A stretch of DNA of 64,000 nt from Nymphaea colorata (GCF_008831285.2 NC_045148.1:23006283-23070282); one strand, 5' to 3'; counted from the stretch's first letter, positions 1 through 9,795 are shown. Notes: generated by a model not told the origin, from the sequence alone. Made by a program: numbers and translations.

Positions 1-235
1 CTGGTTTCTAAGAAGCCCAGGAAAGATCACTGACTCATGAAAAATCTTAATGATGTTACAGGTGGGGTATGATGGTTTCAGACTTATTTTGTTCTCAATT
101 ATAATCTTGGTTGACCTGCCAAATTATTTTAAAGATAATATCTAAATGGTAAGATTGTTCAAAGATATTGTTTTGAACAATGCATTTAGACAGCTAATTG
201 TTCCCTTCGGTTCAACCATAGTTGGCAAAGGATGG
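1..235. repeat. Dispersed repeat R1, copy a
   Basis: Collinear with 6,355-6,570 and more weakly with 19,415-19,560. The shared blocks include GGTGGGGTATGATGGTTTCA, a stretch ending ACCTACCAAATTATTTT, ATATCTAAATGGT and a final TTCAACCAT/GTTGGCC-like end. No coding frame and no clear terminal repeats are visible. Copies a and b lie on the two sides of copia element A, so a local duplication is also possible. The family is not recognised. Confidence 0.7.
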
Positions 236-528
236 GCCCCCATGAGCCAATTGTAATTGGCTGGATACTGAAGCTGGTATCTAATATCACTAGCCTTTGT
301 TACGATATCTTTTATCGATCAACATGTCTATTCCAATTTTGCTCTTTAATATGTCAAAGTTGTTATGCTCTGCTGAGTCGGAACTCGGACTGATTGTGCT
401 CACCTAGCCTAGTAGTCCCAACCTGTTATGGACTTGAGTCAAATAGCACTCTGCGAACAAATGGGCCTTGTAGACCTGGCTGGATCAAACTGAAGACCTC
501 CAAAATCGGGGCGGAGGCAGGTGTGGGT
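236..528. other. Non-coding stretch, nothing recognised
   Basis: Sits between repeat R1a and the LTR remnant of element A. If a full 3' LTR once lay here, only its first 30 bases remain recognisable; the rest does not match the 5' LTR at 5,302-5,776. No frame or repeat is supported. Confidence 0.5.
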
Positions 529-559
529 GAGATATGCCGGACCACCAAATGATCTTACA
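529..559 (-). repeat. 3' LTR remnant of element A
   Basis: About 30 bases starting (minus strand) TGTAAGATCATTTGGTGG match the start of the 5' LTR at 5,776 with few differences. The match ends after the ATATGCCGG-like block, so the 3' LTR is truncated or replaced. Confidence 0.65.
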
Positions 560-570
560 ATCTCCCACTT
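560..570 (-). other. Polypurine tract of element A
   Basis: On the minus strand AAGTGGGAGA lies immediately before the LTR start TGTAAGATC. This is the position and composition expected of the plus-strand primer of an LTR retrotransposon. Confidence 0.65.
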
Positions 571-970
571 GAGCCAAATATGTCTTTATACATTCAGACA
601 TTACATAAAACCTTAGGACCTCATAACTGCTATCTTATTAAACATCATTTTTACCAATCTCGTCCATGACCATATCAACACAGAACCAAAGCGGCTTTCG
701 CTATATTAAAATTAGCTAAACCTTCAATGATCACAAATGTTAACACAATCAATGACATAGATCTGATATGGATGTATAGCATGAGAATTACATGTAATGT
801 GATTACAACATGTCTATTCTCAACTGGTCCAACTTTAAAACCTTACGGAGATCAAAAACACAAACACACAAAACACAGAATGGAACCAAAGAACTTTAAA
901 CTTTATTCTGCAGAAAACTGAATATGTGTCCATACATAAGAGCAAACAAAATGCAAACTCCCACTAAACC
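571..970. other. 3' untranslated part of element A
   Basis: Lies between the end of RNase H and the polypurine tract. A 64-codon open frame at 727-921 on the plus strand has no recognisable similarity and is opposite to the element's sense, so it is not called. Confidence 0.45.
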
Positions 971-974
971 TGCA

Positions 975-1345
975 CATCATCCAAGGATAACACCCCCATA
1001 CGAACAACATGTTCATGGTTGACCTTATGTGTTAAACCCTTGGAAAGCGGATCCGCAATCATGGAGTTTGTCCCAATATGCTCTAGACACCTGACCATTC
1101 TGTATCCTCTCTTTAACAGCCCAAAAACTTAATGTCGATGTGCTTTGACTTTGACAAACAGTGGCTGTTATTAGAGTACATGACTGCTGAATTATTGTCA
1201 CACAATAACCTTAGTGGTCTTTCTACACTATACATAATGCGCAGCACCGTAACAAAATTCTGCAATCACAAAACTTGATTGGATGCTTCGTAACATACTA
1301 TGCTACTGTTTTGACACCCAATAAAGTCAGAATCTAAATACGCAA
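975..1345 (-). pseudogene. RNase H domain of element A (broken)
   Basis: Continues from the reverse transcriptase past stops and frameshifts. On the minus strand a DSDFIGCQ block resembles the first catalytic block of copia RNase H. LLCDNNSAVMYSNN corresponds to the conserved CDNxSA block, followed by SKSKHIDIKF and a C-terminal ADPLSKGL-like tail ending in VNHEHVVRMGV. In the element the enzyme would remove genomic RNA during reverse transcription. The E-containing middle block is not readable, and the tail lies in more than one frame, so it is not functional. Confidence 0.65.
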
Positions 1346-2600
1346 TGATCTCCCACTGGTCTGACTTCTTGTATGAGAGCATAAAACATTTTGTTCTTTG
1401 TAAGTACCTCAAAACTCTTTTTGGCTGCTTTCCAATGATTCATACCTGGATTACTTAAGTATCTGCCTAACATTCCCACGATAAATGCAATATCCGAACG
1501 AGTGCAAACCTGAGCATACATAAGGCTTCCCACAACAGATGAATAGGGAATCCTTTCCATTTCCTTAGATTCGATTTCACTTTCAGGGCACTGTTGGAGA
1601 CTAAACTTTTCTCCTTTAGCAACTGGAGTATCTCTTGGTTTACAATCCTTCATGTTATATCGCTGAAGCATAATATCAATGTAGGCCTTTTGTGATAATC
1701 CAAGAATACCCCGAGAACGATCTCGAAGTATTTGAATCTCTAATACAAAAGATGCAAAACCAAGATCCTTCATGTCAAACTTTGTTGACAAAAAATTCTT
1801 AGTTTCATGCAATATGCCCACATCATTACTTGCCAACAATATATCATCGACATATAAAACTAGAAAGATAAATTTACCCCCACTGAACTTTTGGTATACG
1901 CATTCATCAACCATATTAGTTTCAAAGCCAAATGAAACTATAACTTGATAAAATTTGTAATACCACTGACGGGAAGCTTGCTTTAGCCCATAGATGGATT
2001 TCTTGAGTTTGCAAACCATTTTCTTTGTATCTCCTGAAGCAAAGTTTTCTGGTTGCACCATATATATCGTTTCATCAATGTCTCCATTTAGAAACACTGT
2101 CTTAACATCCATCTGATGCAGCTCTAAGTCAAAATGAGCTACAAGTGCTATTATAGTCCTGAAAAAATCTTTCGACGAAACTGGAGAGAAAGTCTATGTA
2201 TAATCAATGCCTTCCTTTTGAGTAAAGCCCTTAGCGACAAGACGTGCTTATACCTTTCGATGTTACCTAATGAATCCCTCTTGGTTTTAAATATCCATTT
2301 ACAACCAATGGGCTTCACACCTTCAGGCAAGGGAAAAACTTCCCATACGTCATTATCCATCATGGACTTTATTTCCTTATTCATGGCATTCATCCACTCA
2401 AGAGATCTAGAACTCTTTATTGCTTGCTGAAGGTTGACAGGATCATCCTCCATTAAGCCCATATCAACAGCATGTTCTTGGAGATAGACAAAATCATTTG
2501 AAATTGTATTTCTCCTCTCTCTAGTGGATCTCCCTAGTGGCACCTCTACTTGATTTTCTTGAGGTTGTTGAGTTTGTTCTTCAGTAGGGAGATCGATATC
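1327..2600 (-). pseudogene. Reverse transcriptase of element A (broken)
   Basis: Two open pieces on the minus strand. The upstream one (2,543-2,151) holds the N-terminal RT block with EWMNAMNKEIKSM, WEVFPLPEG and GCKWIFKTKRD. The downstream one (2,112-1,327, 261 codons) begins MDVKTVFLNGDI and continues with VCKLKKSIYGLKQASRQWYY and the catalytic YVDDILLAS box. The SSVVGSLMYAQVCTRSDIAF block that precedes RNase H follows. The two pieces are out of frame, so at least one frameshift lies near 2,112-2,151. The YVDD box is intact. Upstream, 2,600-2,810 carries an acidic linker with GYKFYNPFSKSFF, normally found after the integrase core. Confidence 0.85.
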
Positions 2601-3080
2601 ATTGTCTTTTTCTGAATATGTTGATGGAACAATGACAGGAATGAATACCTGACTATTGCTTACAACATCCGTATGAGTGGACTCAGGTCCCTCTTCAAAG
2701 GCAATGTTTCTAACCTGATCACCTCCCCCAAACTCAATATCCTCAAAGAAATGGGCATTTCCCTTTCAAAGAAAGACTTACTGAATGGATTATAAAACTT
2801 ATAACCCCTTAATGTTTGTTCATTTTCTCTTTATACATTCAGTGCAAACATTAAAGTTTGCAAAATCAAGGGACTCAAGAATTCCTTTCAACATAAGCCT
2901 TTATATTCTCTTTTCAGAGATATGTCCTAAGCGCCAATGCCATAACATAGCAGAATTCTCTTTGGCTAATTTTCTTTTAGTACCACTAGACGTAACATGC
3001 AAGGTTTCATTATATGAAGCAACCATATCAAGCAAATAAAGGTTATCGCTACTAGACAAAGAACCAGTGGTAATCAAATT
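2601..3080 (-). pseudogene. Pre-integrase domain joined to post-integrase linker, core deleted
   Basis: On the minus strand 3,080-2,820 reads through NLYLLDMV and LWHWRLGHIS, then CTECIKRK. These are the H-x-H and C-x2-C ligands of the copia pre-integrase zinc domain. The next recognisable residues, GYKFYNPFSKSFF at about 2,810-2,770, belong after the integrase core in related elements. The D-D-E core, usually several hundred bases, is therefore absent. An in-frame stop also lies just after SEKRI. Confidence 0.7.
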
Positions 3081-3722
3081 TCAGTATAGAAACAACTTAA
3101 ATTTACTTCTTCCAAATGAACAATAATAACCAAACTTGTGCAATAAGGAAATAGGAACCAAATTCCGTTTAAAAGACGGTACCACATAAGTTTCTATCAA
3201 ATTCAAATAACAACCAGTCTTTAACAATAATCGAAAATCTGCTATGGCTTCAACCTTCGCCTTCTTGCCATCGCCCACATAGATGAATCTTTCAGCATCA
3301 ATTGGCGTTTGACAATTTAGGCAGCCTTGCATAGAGACACTTATGTGAGTAGTAGTACCTGAATCTACCCACCAAGTGTTTCTGGGTACTGAAGTTAAAT
3401 TAACCTCAAAACAAACCAAAGTGAGAAGTGTACCTTTCCCTTTCATGCTATGCGTGATACTCAGTACAATCCTCCTTCATATAACCTTCACCTTGCAAAA
3501 GAAGCAGCCTGATAGGCATTCCTTATGCTTCTTTTGTTTCTTAATGGATGACTGGTCAACTGCAACTTCCTTAATAGTCTTTCTTTTCTTACTTTCAAAA
3601 AACGAATCATTCATCTTAGTAATAGTACTCAAATTACAAATATCATGGAAGCAAAACTCACTATACAAAGAACAAACCAAAGCATGCTCACAATCAATAC
3701 ATGTACAAAGATGAAATAACAA
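3081..3722 (-). pseudogene. Gag zinc knuckle and aspartic protease of element A (frameshifted)
   Basis: The 3,722-3,477 frame ends in a CFFCKVK block, the start of a C-x2-C zinc knuckle; the remainder continues in another frame with Tyr where the ligand His is expected. The 3,446-3,081 frame then carries TWWVDSGTTTHIS. The D-S-G triad there is the catalytic signature of copia aspartic protease, and a GDGKKAKVEAIA block follows. A one-base frameshift near 3,455-3,475 separates knuckle and protease. Protease would process the Gag-Pol polyprotein. The capsid part of Gag is not recognised upstream. Confidence 0.75.
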
Positions 3723-3724
3723 AT

Positions 3725-4264
3725 ATAAATGAATTTAAATACAATGGCCCAAAACCCATCACAAGGTACCGGTGCAACGCTAATATCCAATCTTTGGATT
3801 GAAATACTAACTGCAAGTGGTATTCTTGGTCAACAATGAATATATATAATTAACCCTATCAAACAACGAGCCTATCTTTGGATTGACTCGCTATTCACAT
3901 AGAAACCTGAAAAATTATCACATATTCATTGCCCTGCATACTTAAACCTGACCAAGCAACAATCCTCCTTTGGGTTGATCATTACCTGCATGGTTAAAGT
4001 ATACTATCATCTAATGTTCAAAACAGGCAAATTCGTACATTAGAGGTCACTTTGGCGACAAAAAATACAAACTTACTCATTTCAAACAACAGACATGGTC
4101 AAAGATCAAATTCATAATCCAAATATTCATCTAAAGTAGACCCACAAATTTAAAACATGCAAAACATAATACATGAATTAAAATTTACATACAAAATTTG
4201 CCATTCATTGAATCTAAAACCAAAATGATTCAATGAAATAGGACCAAAAGAGTCCAAAATTTTA
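3725..4264. other. Leader/gag position of element A, nothing recognised
   Basis: Lies where gag would be expected in element A, but no capsid-like frame is readable on either strand. It is AT-rich with many stops. A TTTGGATTG-type word recurs at 3,794, 3,874 and 3,969, suggesting weak internal repetition. Confidence 0.4.
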
Positions 4265-4770
4265 TGAACCGGTACCATAATCGTGCTTAAGAGGGTCAAG
4301 AACCACTGAATCGGCCTTAAAATGGCCTGTATAGTTCTTAAACCGCAACTAGAACACCCACATAGCCCTAAACAGTGCTGAACCAGTCAAAAAATTGGAC
4401 GAACCGGTCAAAAATAGACTGTATCGGTTTCGAAACCCACTGAACCGGTTCAAAAATGGCTACATCGGTTCCAAAACTGAATGAACCGGTCTGAAGTGCC
4501 CTGAATCGGTCTGAAAATCAACTGAACCGATCTGGAAAAGGCCTGAATCGTTTCCAAAATTGAATGAATCGGTCCTAAATTGGTCCGAATCGGGTTTAAA
4601 AGGTCCGAACCAGATTTAAGCTTAATGAGTCGATCCCAAAATGATACGAATCGGCCCCCAAAAGGTCTGAACCGGTCTGAATCGGACCGATCGGTTCTGA
4701 ATCATATTGAACCGGTTCGAGTCTTTTCCAAAACCGGTTTAAAAAAAATGAACCAATTTACATAACTTAA
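4265..4770. repeat. Degenerate array of ACCGGT-core palindromes in the element A leader
   Basis: About twenty words of the type GAACCGGTC, AATCGGTC or AACCGGTT occur at roughly 15-30-base spacing, separated by short A-rich spacers such as CAAAAATGG and CCAAAATTG. Many cores are palindromic (ACCGGT). The array lies between protease and the primer-binding site, so it would be transcribed in the 5' part of the genomic RNA. It has no long open frame. Its function is unknown; an RNA structure or protein-binding array is possible but not shown. Confidence 0.75.
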
Positions 4771-4774
4771 ACCA

Positions 4775-5190
4775 CATGGATACGGGTCGCCTCCACCGCT
4801 CGCCTGCCGAATGGCAGGCGGGCGGTGAAGCTCCACCGGCAGGCCACCCAACACCGTGGGTGGCCGCCGGCGGGTGCCGCCAGCGTCGTCAGACGTCGGC
4901 CTCCACGATGGCAGGCCGACGCCCGTCGGAAACCGGCCGATTATGGCCGTTTTCCCCTTGATTTCAAATCTTCCCCTTTTCCCTTTTCTTCCTCTTGCGT
5001 GGCTGCAACAGACGCAGGGGAACCACCGACGGGCTGCCGGCGGGTCGCGCCAGGACGGCCGGCAGACGGCTGTTCGCATTTCGGCGACGTTTGCCTGCCA
5101 AAAACTGGCTGTCCCTTCGCCATACTTCCGTGTGCCTCAGGCGACTGCAGCGGAAGCCCGACGGCTTCCGTTGCTCGCCCATGAAATTTT
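4775..5190. other. GC-rich leader block of element A with long overlapping open frames
   Basis: This 0.4-kb island is strikingly GC-rich against an AT-rich background, with repeated GCCGGC/GGCAGGC words. Open frames exist in several registers on both strands (for example minus 5,339-4,941 and 5,079-4,702; plus 4,856-5,281). That is expected from GC-rich sequence lacking stop codons, so none is called as a gene. In element orientation it is the leader downstream of the primer-binding site. Confidence 0.5.
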
Positions 5191-5287
5191 TTTTTTTTTG
5201 AAACTCGCAGCCAAGAACAGGGAAGAACCGAACGAGAAGACGCACAAAAAATCATCCAAAAGATCAACGATTCAACAATGAGCATAG

Positions 5288-5299
5288 GCTCTGATTCCA
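5288..5299 (-). other. Primer-binding site of element A
   Basis: Minus strand reads TGGAATCAGAGC two bases inside the LTR end. It differs by one base from the initiator tRNA-Met complement TGGTATCAGAGC used by most plant copia elements. Confidence 0.8.
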
Positions 5300-5301
5300 A
5301 T

Positions 5302-5776
5302 TGTGGGGATTTCTCCCCTTCATGCATATACAAAACCAAACGTATATACCCTAAAACAGGATCATGCTCATGCTAAATCATTGAAATAAACAAAACCTTA
5401 AACTGAAGCGGAAGCGTACCTGAATCCATCTGAACTGGTGCACGGGAAGATCGCAGTAGAGTCTTCCATGGTACGTGCGGGGCACTTGAGGTCTCTCTCA
5501 GATGGGGAAGAGGAAAACCCTAGAAACCAACGTTTCAAGCAACCATTGCACGACCCCACGGACCACTACCATTTTATAATGAGGACAATTACGAATTCCA
5601 CCCATCAAAGAGTCCGTAATTGCATACTGATATCTATACATTTCGAAATTACCCAATACCATCTAAAATGACGTAATATCCCAAAATGCAATCACTTAAG
5701 CAGATATTTATTTTAAGACAGCCATAATGTCTGAAATTCCTCATAGACATATGCCGGCCCACCAAATGATCTTACA
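5302..5776 (-). repeat. 5' LTR of element A
   Basis: A 475-base LTR bounded by TG and CA on the minus strand (TGTAAGATC ... CCCCACA) and followed directly by the primer-binding site. Its first 30 bases match the 3' remnant at 559-529. No convincing TATA box was assigned. Confidence 0.75.
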
Positions 5777-5799
5777 AGAGACACACACAAACCTAACTC

Positions 5800-6135
5800 T
5801 ATGACAATCTTAACGTCATGTCCAAGGTTGGATCTGGTAAATCAATTCAAATGCGTACTCTTGCAACCTGAGTCCAAATTTAACTATGAAGTCCACCAAA
5901 TTGTTTGTAAATCGATACTGTTTTTTCATACCCAATACCAAAATAAATTTGGATTCAATATCGTATATGCAAATGGTTTTTACATAATGAAATCAGATAA
6001 ACAAAAGTTTACAAGAAATCTAATGAACCTGAAGAGGGGAACTATAAGAGCCGTAGGCATCTTGGGTTGGGGATCTTTCCACCAGATTTGCTTAGCAGGA
6101 CAAGCCGACACCCATTTTGAGAGTAAAATATTGCT
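5800..6135. repeat. Dispersed repeat R2, copy a
   Basis: Collinear with 9,545-9,795. Shared words include CAACCTGAGTCCAAATTT, GTATATGCAAAT, AATGAAATCAGATAAACAAAAG and GGGGATCTTTCCACCAGATTT. Both copies are on the same strand. A 129-codon open frame (5,801-6,190) crosses it but is not preserved in copy b, so it is not called. The family is not recognised. Confidence 0.7.
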
Positions 6136-6247
6136 AATTTCTTTTCCATCAAGAAAGATAATATTTTTGGTCAAATTAATAATTTATTAAATTGCATGGT
6201 TGACAATAAAAAATAACATTGTATGTTTTAAATTTCAACAACAATGA

Positions 6248-6310
6248 TCTTTCCTGGCCCTCTCTCTCTCTCACTCTCTCCCCCTGTATATATATATATA
6301 TATATATATT
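6248..6310. repeat. TC then TA microsatellite
   Basis: A CTCTCTCTCTC run is followed by an uninterrupted TA run. TC tracts adjoining TA tracts recur across this window. Confidence 0.85.
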
Positions 6311-6354
6311 AACACTCTATCAAGTTCGTACTCCTATCTCTTGTATTCTAACTC

Positions 6355-6570
6355 ACAAAAAATCTTAATGACATTAGCGGTGGGGTATGATGGTTTCAAA
6401 CTTATTTTAATCTCAATCATTAACTTGGCTCACCTACCAAATTATTTTTAAGATAGTATCTAAATGGTTAGATTGTTAAAACAAAACGTTTTCAATGTTC
6501 CAATTGGACACAATGTTCCAATTAGACACAAGTAATTGTTTGTTTGGACCATCATTGGCCAACTGTTCTT
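6355..6570. repeat. Dispersed repeat R1, copy b
   Basis: Matches 42-235 through AAATCTTAATGA, GGTGGGGTATGATGGTTTCA and ACCTACCAAATTATTTTTAAGATA. It carries a local duplication of an AATGTTCCAATT-GACACA word. It ends just before the 6,589 microsatellite. Confidence 0.7.
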
Positions 6571-6584
6571 GCTAATGTTATGCT

Positions 6585-6588
<4 letters not shown>

Positions 6589-6646
<58 letters not shown>
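6589..6646. repeat. TC then CA compound microsatellite
   Basis: About 23 uninterrupted TC dinucleotides followed by about six CA dinucleotides, ending four bases before the left terminus of the 6,651 TIR element. Open frames over it encode only Ser-Leu or Arg-Glu runs and are rejected as genes. Confidence 0.95.
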
Positions 6647-6647
<1 letters not shown>

Positions 6648-7574
6648 ATTTAGGGCTGCACACGAGCCGAGCCCGAGCTTGGCCAGCTCAAGCTCGACTC
6701 GGCTAAAATTACTCAGAGCTCGAACTTGACTCGAGCTCCAGACGAGCTTCTTAGAACAAGCTCGAGCTCGACTCGACTACACAAAGTCGAGCTCGACTCG
6801 ATTAACCCATTTAACTCGACTCGATTAACCCATTTAACTTGTTAACTTGTTTAGCGTTTACTCGTTTAACTTTAACTCGTTTAGCTCTTTTAGGCACTTA
6901 CTCGTCTAGCTCGTTTAGACGTTAAATAGTTTAGCTCATTTAGGCGCTAACTCGTTTAGACGTTAAATCGTTTAGCTGTTTAGGCATTTACTTGTTTAGC
7001 TCATTTAGGCATTTAAATCCTTTAACTCGTTTGGGCATCTAACTTGTATCAATTAATGGAAGTTAAATGAGAACCACATCTTCTTCATCATCATCTGCGA
7101 TATAACAATGCACATCTTCATCATCATCTGCAGATGTAAGAATGCTGTTAACATTTGAAAATCATGCAAAAACTCAGCTCAGCTCAAGCAAAAAGCACTC
7201 AAGGAGAACAAGGGGTAAAAGCAGAATAGAATGAAAACATAACAAGGTAGATAGAAGCAGAGAATAATATAAAATTAATTAACATTTGAAAATTAGAGAA
7301 AGATAAGCAGGCAAAAGTTAAAAAGATCAGGTGTACCACAGAATCTTAGAAAGAGAAGATAATGTGTGGCAAAATTAGGTGTATAAATGGAACGTAACTC
7401 AGACCATAAACAAAACTTATTTTACAGAGATATGCAGCAAAGAGTCCATCAGATGAATGCCAAATAATATTAAAAAGAGAGTCCCTCCAATTTTAGTTGG
7501 AGTAACTGTTGTAACCTTAGCTAATTGATGAAAAGAAGCAGCATAACACTTGAAACATGACTACAAAAATACCA

Positions 7575-8480
7575 CACACACCATGAGAAACGAGGTTCTG
7601 TTATAGCTGCAACAAGATTCTGATTCTCCATAACACTCAAAGGTACCCATGAAATATGTGATTCTTTAAATCCACAAGATCGGAGAAATCCACCCAGCTG
7701 CATATTGATGGAATCAAATCTTTCTTTAGAATATCCTACAAAATCCATCTTATTAACAGCAACAACCAGCTGTTCAACACCAAAACTTCGGATAAGTTGT
7801 GCATGCCCCTTTGTCTGTCCCCCAACTTCATTTAAACCCATACCTGCCTCAAAGAACCAATAGATGCATCGACAACAAGTATCACAGCATGATCAGCATC
7901 TGCTTGTGTAGCACCAGATATCATATTTGCGACAAAATCTTTATGCCCTGGTGAATCAAGCATAACAACATGAAATTTCCTTGATTCAAAACGAGCAACT
8001 GCAACAGCCATAGTTATTCCTCTTTCCCTTTCCTGAACGCTTTCATCTAATGCCCATGCGTAGGCAAACGAGCCTTTCCCCTGCACTCAATGTAAAAATT
8101 AAATATAAAAGTGATTAAGTTGAAGTGAAATAGCACTTATTAAGCAAATATAAACATATTAATAAATTATTACACCTGCTGTTTGGCTTCCTTCTCATAC
8201 TTGTGCATATCCTTCTGAGAGATCCACCCCAAAATGTGCAGAAGTCTCATCCTGTCAACGTTGATTTGCCAGAATCAACGTGGCCAACCTACACATGGTA
8301 ATGAAAGTAAATAAATACAAACTGATCAACCTTTCAATAGTTCGAGTAAAATTTGCAAGTATCTTTTTTGCACTCAACCAGAACTGGAGAAAACCTTACA
8401 ATAGCAAGATTTAGCTGAGACAAGCCCCCACATTTTTTATCAGGAAGCATCAAAGTCTCTGGTTTGTATGCATCTAATGG
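7575..8480 (-). pseudogene. HBS1: HBS1-like translational GTPase, G-domain exons (broken)
   Basis: HBS1 is an EF1A/eRF3-related GTPase that works with Pelota/Dom34 in rescuing stalled ribosomes. Minus-strand exons are readable with splice signals. About 8,480-8,397 gives YKPETLMLPD and LSQLNLAIV. 8,289-8,173, after a TGTAG acceptor, gives the P-loop GHVDSGKST. The next starts at about 8,090 after a TGCAG acceptor with [13 protein letters not shown] and carries DSPGHKDF (G3). It continues to NKMD (G4) and PLSVMENQNLVAA, ending near 7,575. One frameshift follows the P-loop (about 8,250) and one lies near 7,840. Zinc-finger and beta-barrel domains are absent. Introns are retained, so this was copied from DNA, not from mRNA. 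Confidence 0.85.
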
Positions 8481-8894
8481 AGCAAACAAATTTCTTGATT
8501 AAGAAGAAGAACACATATCGAAGCGAAACCAGATTGGTGACTAATTGACAACTACAACTTGTCGATAATCATGTAATATGTGAAATAATATCTAAATAAC
8601 TACTATACATGCAATAGGAAATCCAGAAATTAACGAACCCAACAGGCAAGAATGTGCAATGCACAGCAAGAAAGCTCAGCCAAAAAACAAAAAGGAAAAA
8701 CCAGAACCGGTGAGATGTTTACACATTTTCCTGCTGCTTGCCAAACAAACTCTCAGATAAAGAGAAAGAAACTCCGGGAAAGGGAGAGTATGCCTGGAAA
8801 ATACTATTGATTAGCAAAACCTGAACAGATTAACTTGGAGAAAGGGTAGGGGGAAAGGTTAGGAAGAAAAGAGAGGGTAAGCGGCAGAGGAGAG

Positions 8895-9235
8895 AACGTA
8901 CCTGGTTCACGAGAGGAATGGAGCTTGCTGGACTAGGAAGTTAGCCGGAGAGAAGCTGAAAGTTGAAGAGGATCAAACGATGTCGCCGAACACCTGGCTG
9001 AAGACCACGAACCGGTTTTGGCTTCCTGGTAAAGGCAGCTTGCGTTGCAGTCTTGTCGTCTGGTTGACAGAAGAGGGAAGACGGGAAGAGAGAGCGCAGT
9101 TCGAAAGATGGAATGGAAGGCCGAAGGTCGTGGTCGCCGGAAGAGGGAAGACAGCAAGAGAGAGAGAGCAGACGGGAAGAAAGAGAGGCTGTAGAAAACT
9201 AAGGAAAGACAGAAGAGTGAAAATGTGACGACGCC
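8895..9235 (-). other. Candidate 5' UTR exon of the captured HBS1-like gene
   Basis: On the minus strand this CT-rich stretch ends in a splice-donor-like CAG|GTACGT near 8,895, in the right position to be a 5' untranslated exon upstream of the GTPase exons. A 74-codon minus-strand frame (9,157-8,933) has no recognised similarity. The assignment is inference from position and splice signal. Confidence 0.35.
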
Positions 9236-9494
9236 GAAGAGGGAAAAGTTTTTACCCTAAACCGGTGAACCAGTTTCGCGAACCGGTTTATCCATAACGA
9301 GTCGAGTCGAGTTTAAACGAGTCGACTTCTTGCAACTCGAACTCGACTCGTTTATTGTTTCGAGTTTAACTTTCAGCTCAAACTCGACTCGTTTATAAAT
9401 GAGTCAAGCTCGAGCCGAGTTTTTTCGAGCGAGTTCGAGTCGAGCCCGAGTTGGCTCGACTCGTTGTGCAGCCCTACTCACATATATATATAAA

Positions 9495-9545
9495 GTTCAG
9501 TTTGGCATAAAGTCAGGTATATATATATATAATGCCAAACTGAAC
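9495..9545. other. Perfect 14-bp stem hairpin
   Basis: GTTCAGTTTGGCAT at 9,495-9,508 is the exact reverse complement of ATGCCAAACTGAAC at 9,532-9,545. The loop is 23 bases and TA-rich. It lies 18 bases beyond the right end of the TIR element and touches repeat R2b. Confidence 0.85.
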
Positions 9546-9795
9546 ATTATGGCAAAGGTTGGATTGGTTATTGGATTCAATATGTACTTTTGCAACCGAG
9601 TCCAAATTTGACTTTGAACTCCAGGAAATTATGTGAAGCTGCTGTTTGGTCATACGCAATATTGAAATAAAACTGGATTTAAGATTGTATATGCAAATTA
9701 TTTTGGCATAATGAAATCTGATAAACAAAAGATTGACAGGGAAACTGACGTAGAAGGCTTAGGTTGGTGATCTTTCCACCAGATTTATTTTGCAG
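9545..9795. repeat. Dispersed repeat R2, copy b
   Basis: Matches 5,800-6,135 (same orientation), ending in the shared GATCTTTCCACCAGATTT block. It is shorter than copy a by small deletions, for example in the AGGGGAACTATAAGAGCC part. Confidence 0.7.

Larger units (their letters stand above)
529..5776 (-). mobile_element. Degenerate Ty1/copia retrotransposon (element A), integrase core deleted
   Basis: Read on the minus strand, the order is 5' LTR (5,776-5,302), primer-binding site, long leader, zinc knuckle, aspartic protease, pre-integrase domain, then directly the sequence downstream of integrase, reverse transcriptase, RNase H, polypurine tract and a 3' LTR remnant. Protease and integrase upstream of RT is the copia order. 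Gag proper is not recognisable, the integrase catalytic core is missing near 2,815, and frameshifts and stops break the rest. The element cannot move by itself. The internal length is otherwise normal because an expanded leader (3,725-5,290) fills the gag position. Confidence 0.85.
6651..9476. mobile_element. TIR-bounded element carrying an HBS1-like gene fragment
   Basis: Left end TAGGGCTGCACACGAGCC and right end (reverse complement) TAGGGCTGCACAACGAGTCG form terminal inverted repeats. Both ends continue into GAGCTCGACTCG-rich subterminal sequence in opposite orientation (6,651-7,060 and 9,285-9,476). The same ends bound a 0.43-kb element at 49,267-49,695. The interior holds HBS1-like exons and a GA-rich, UTR-like block. 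No transposase is visible, so it is non-autonomous. No clean target duplication was found; the left flank is a CA run. The termini and the 8-bp duplications of other MITEs here suggest hAT-type, but this is inference. Two separate MITEs flanking a gene relic is the alternative. Confidence 0.6.

Noticed and set aside
4702-5339. Several overlapping frames of 93-141 codons on both strands
   Set aside because: GC-rich leader island of element A where stop codons are rare in all frames; no frame has motifs or a matching neighbour.
6460-6729. Frames with Arg-Glu or Ser-Leu repeats
   Set aside because: Translations of the TC microsatellite at 6,589-6,634.
7575-8480. Assignment as EF1A or eRF3
   Set aside because: The [31 protein letters not shown] and RSCGFKESHISWVPLS stretches and the LPD-LSQLNLAIV lead-in fit HBS1-like proteins better than EF1A or eRF3.
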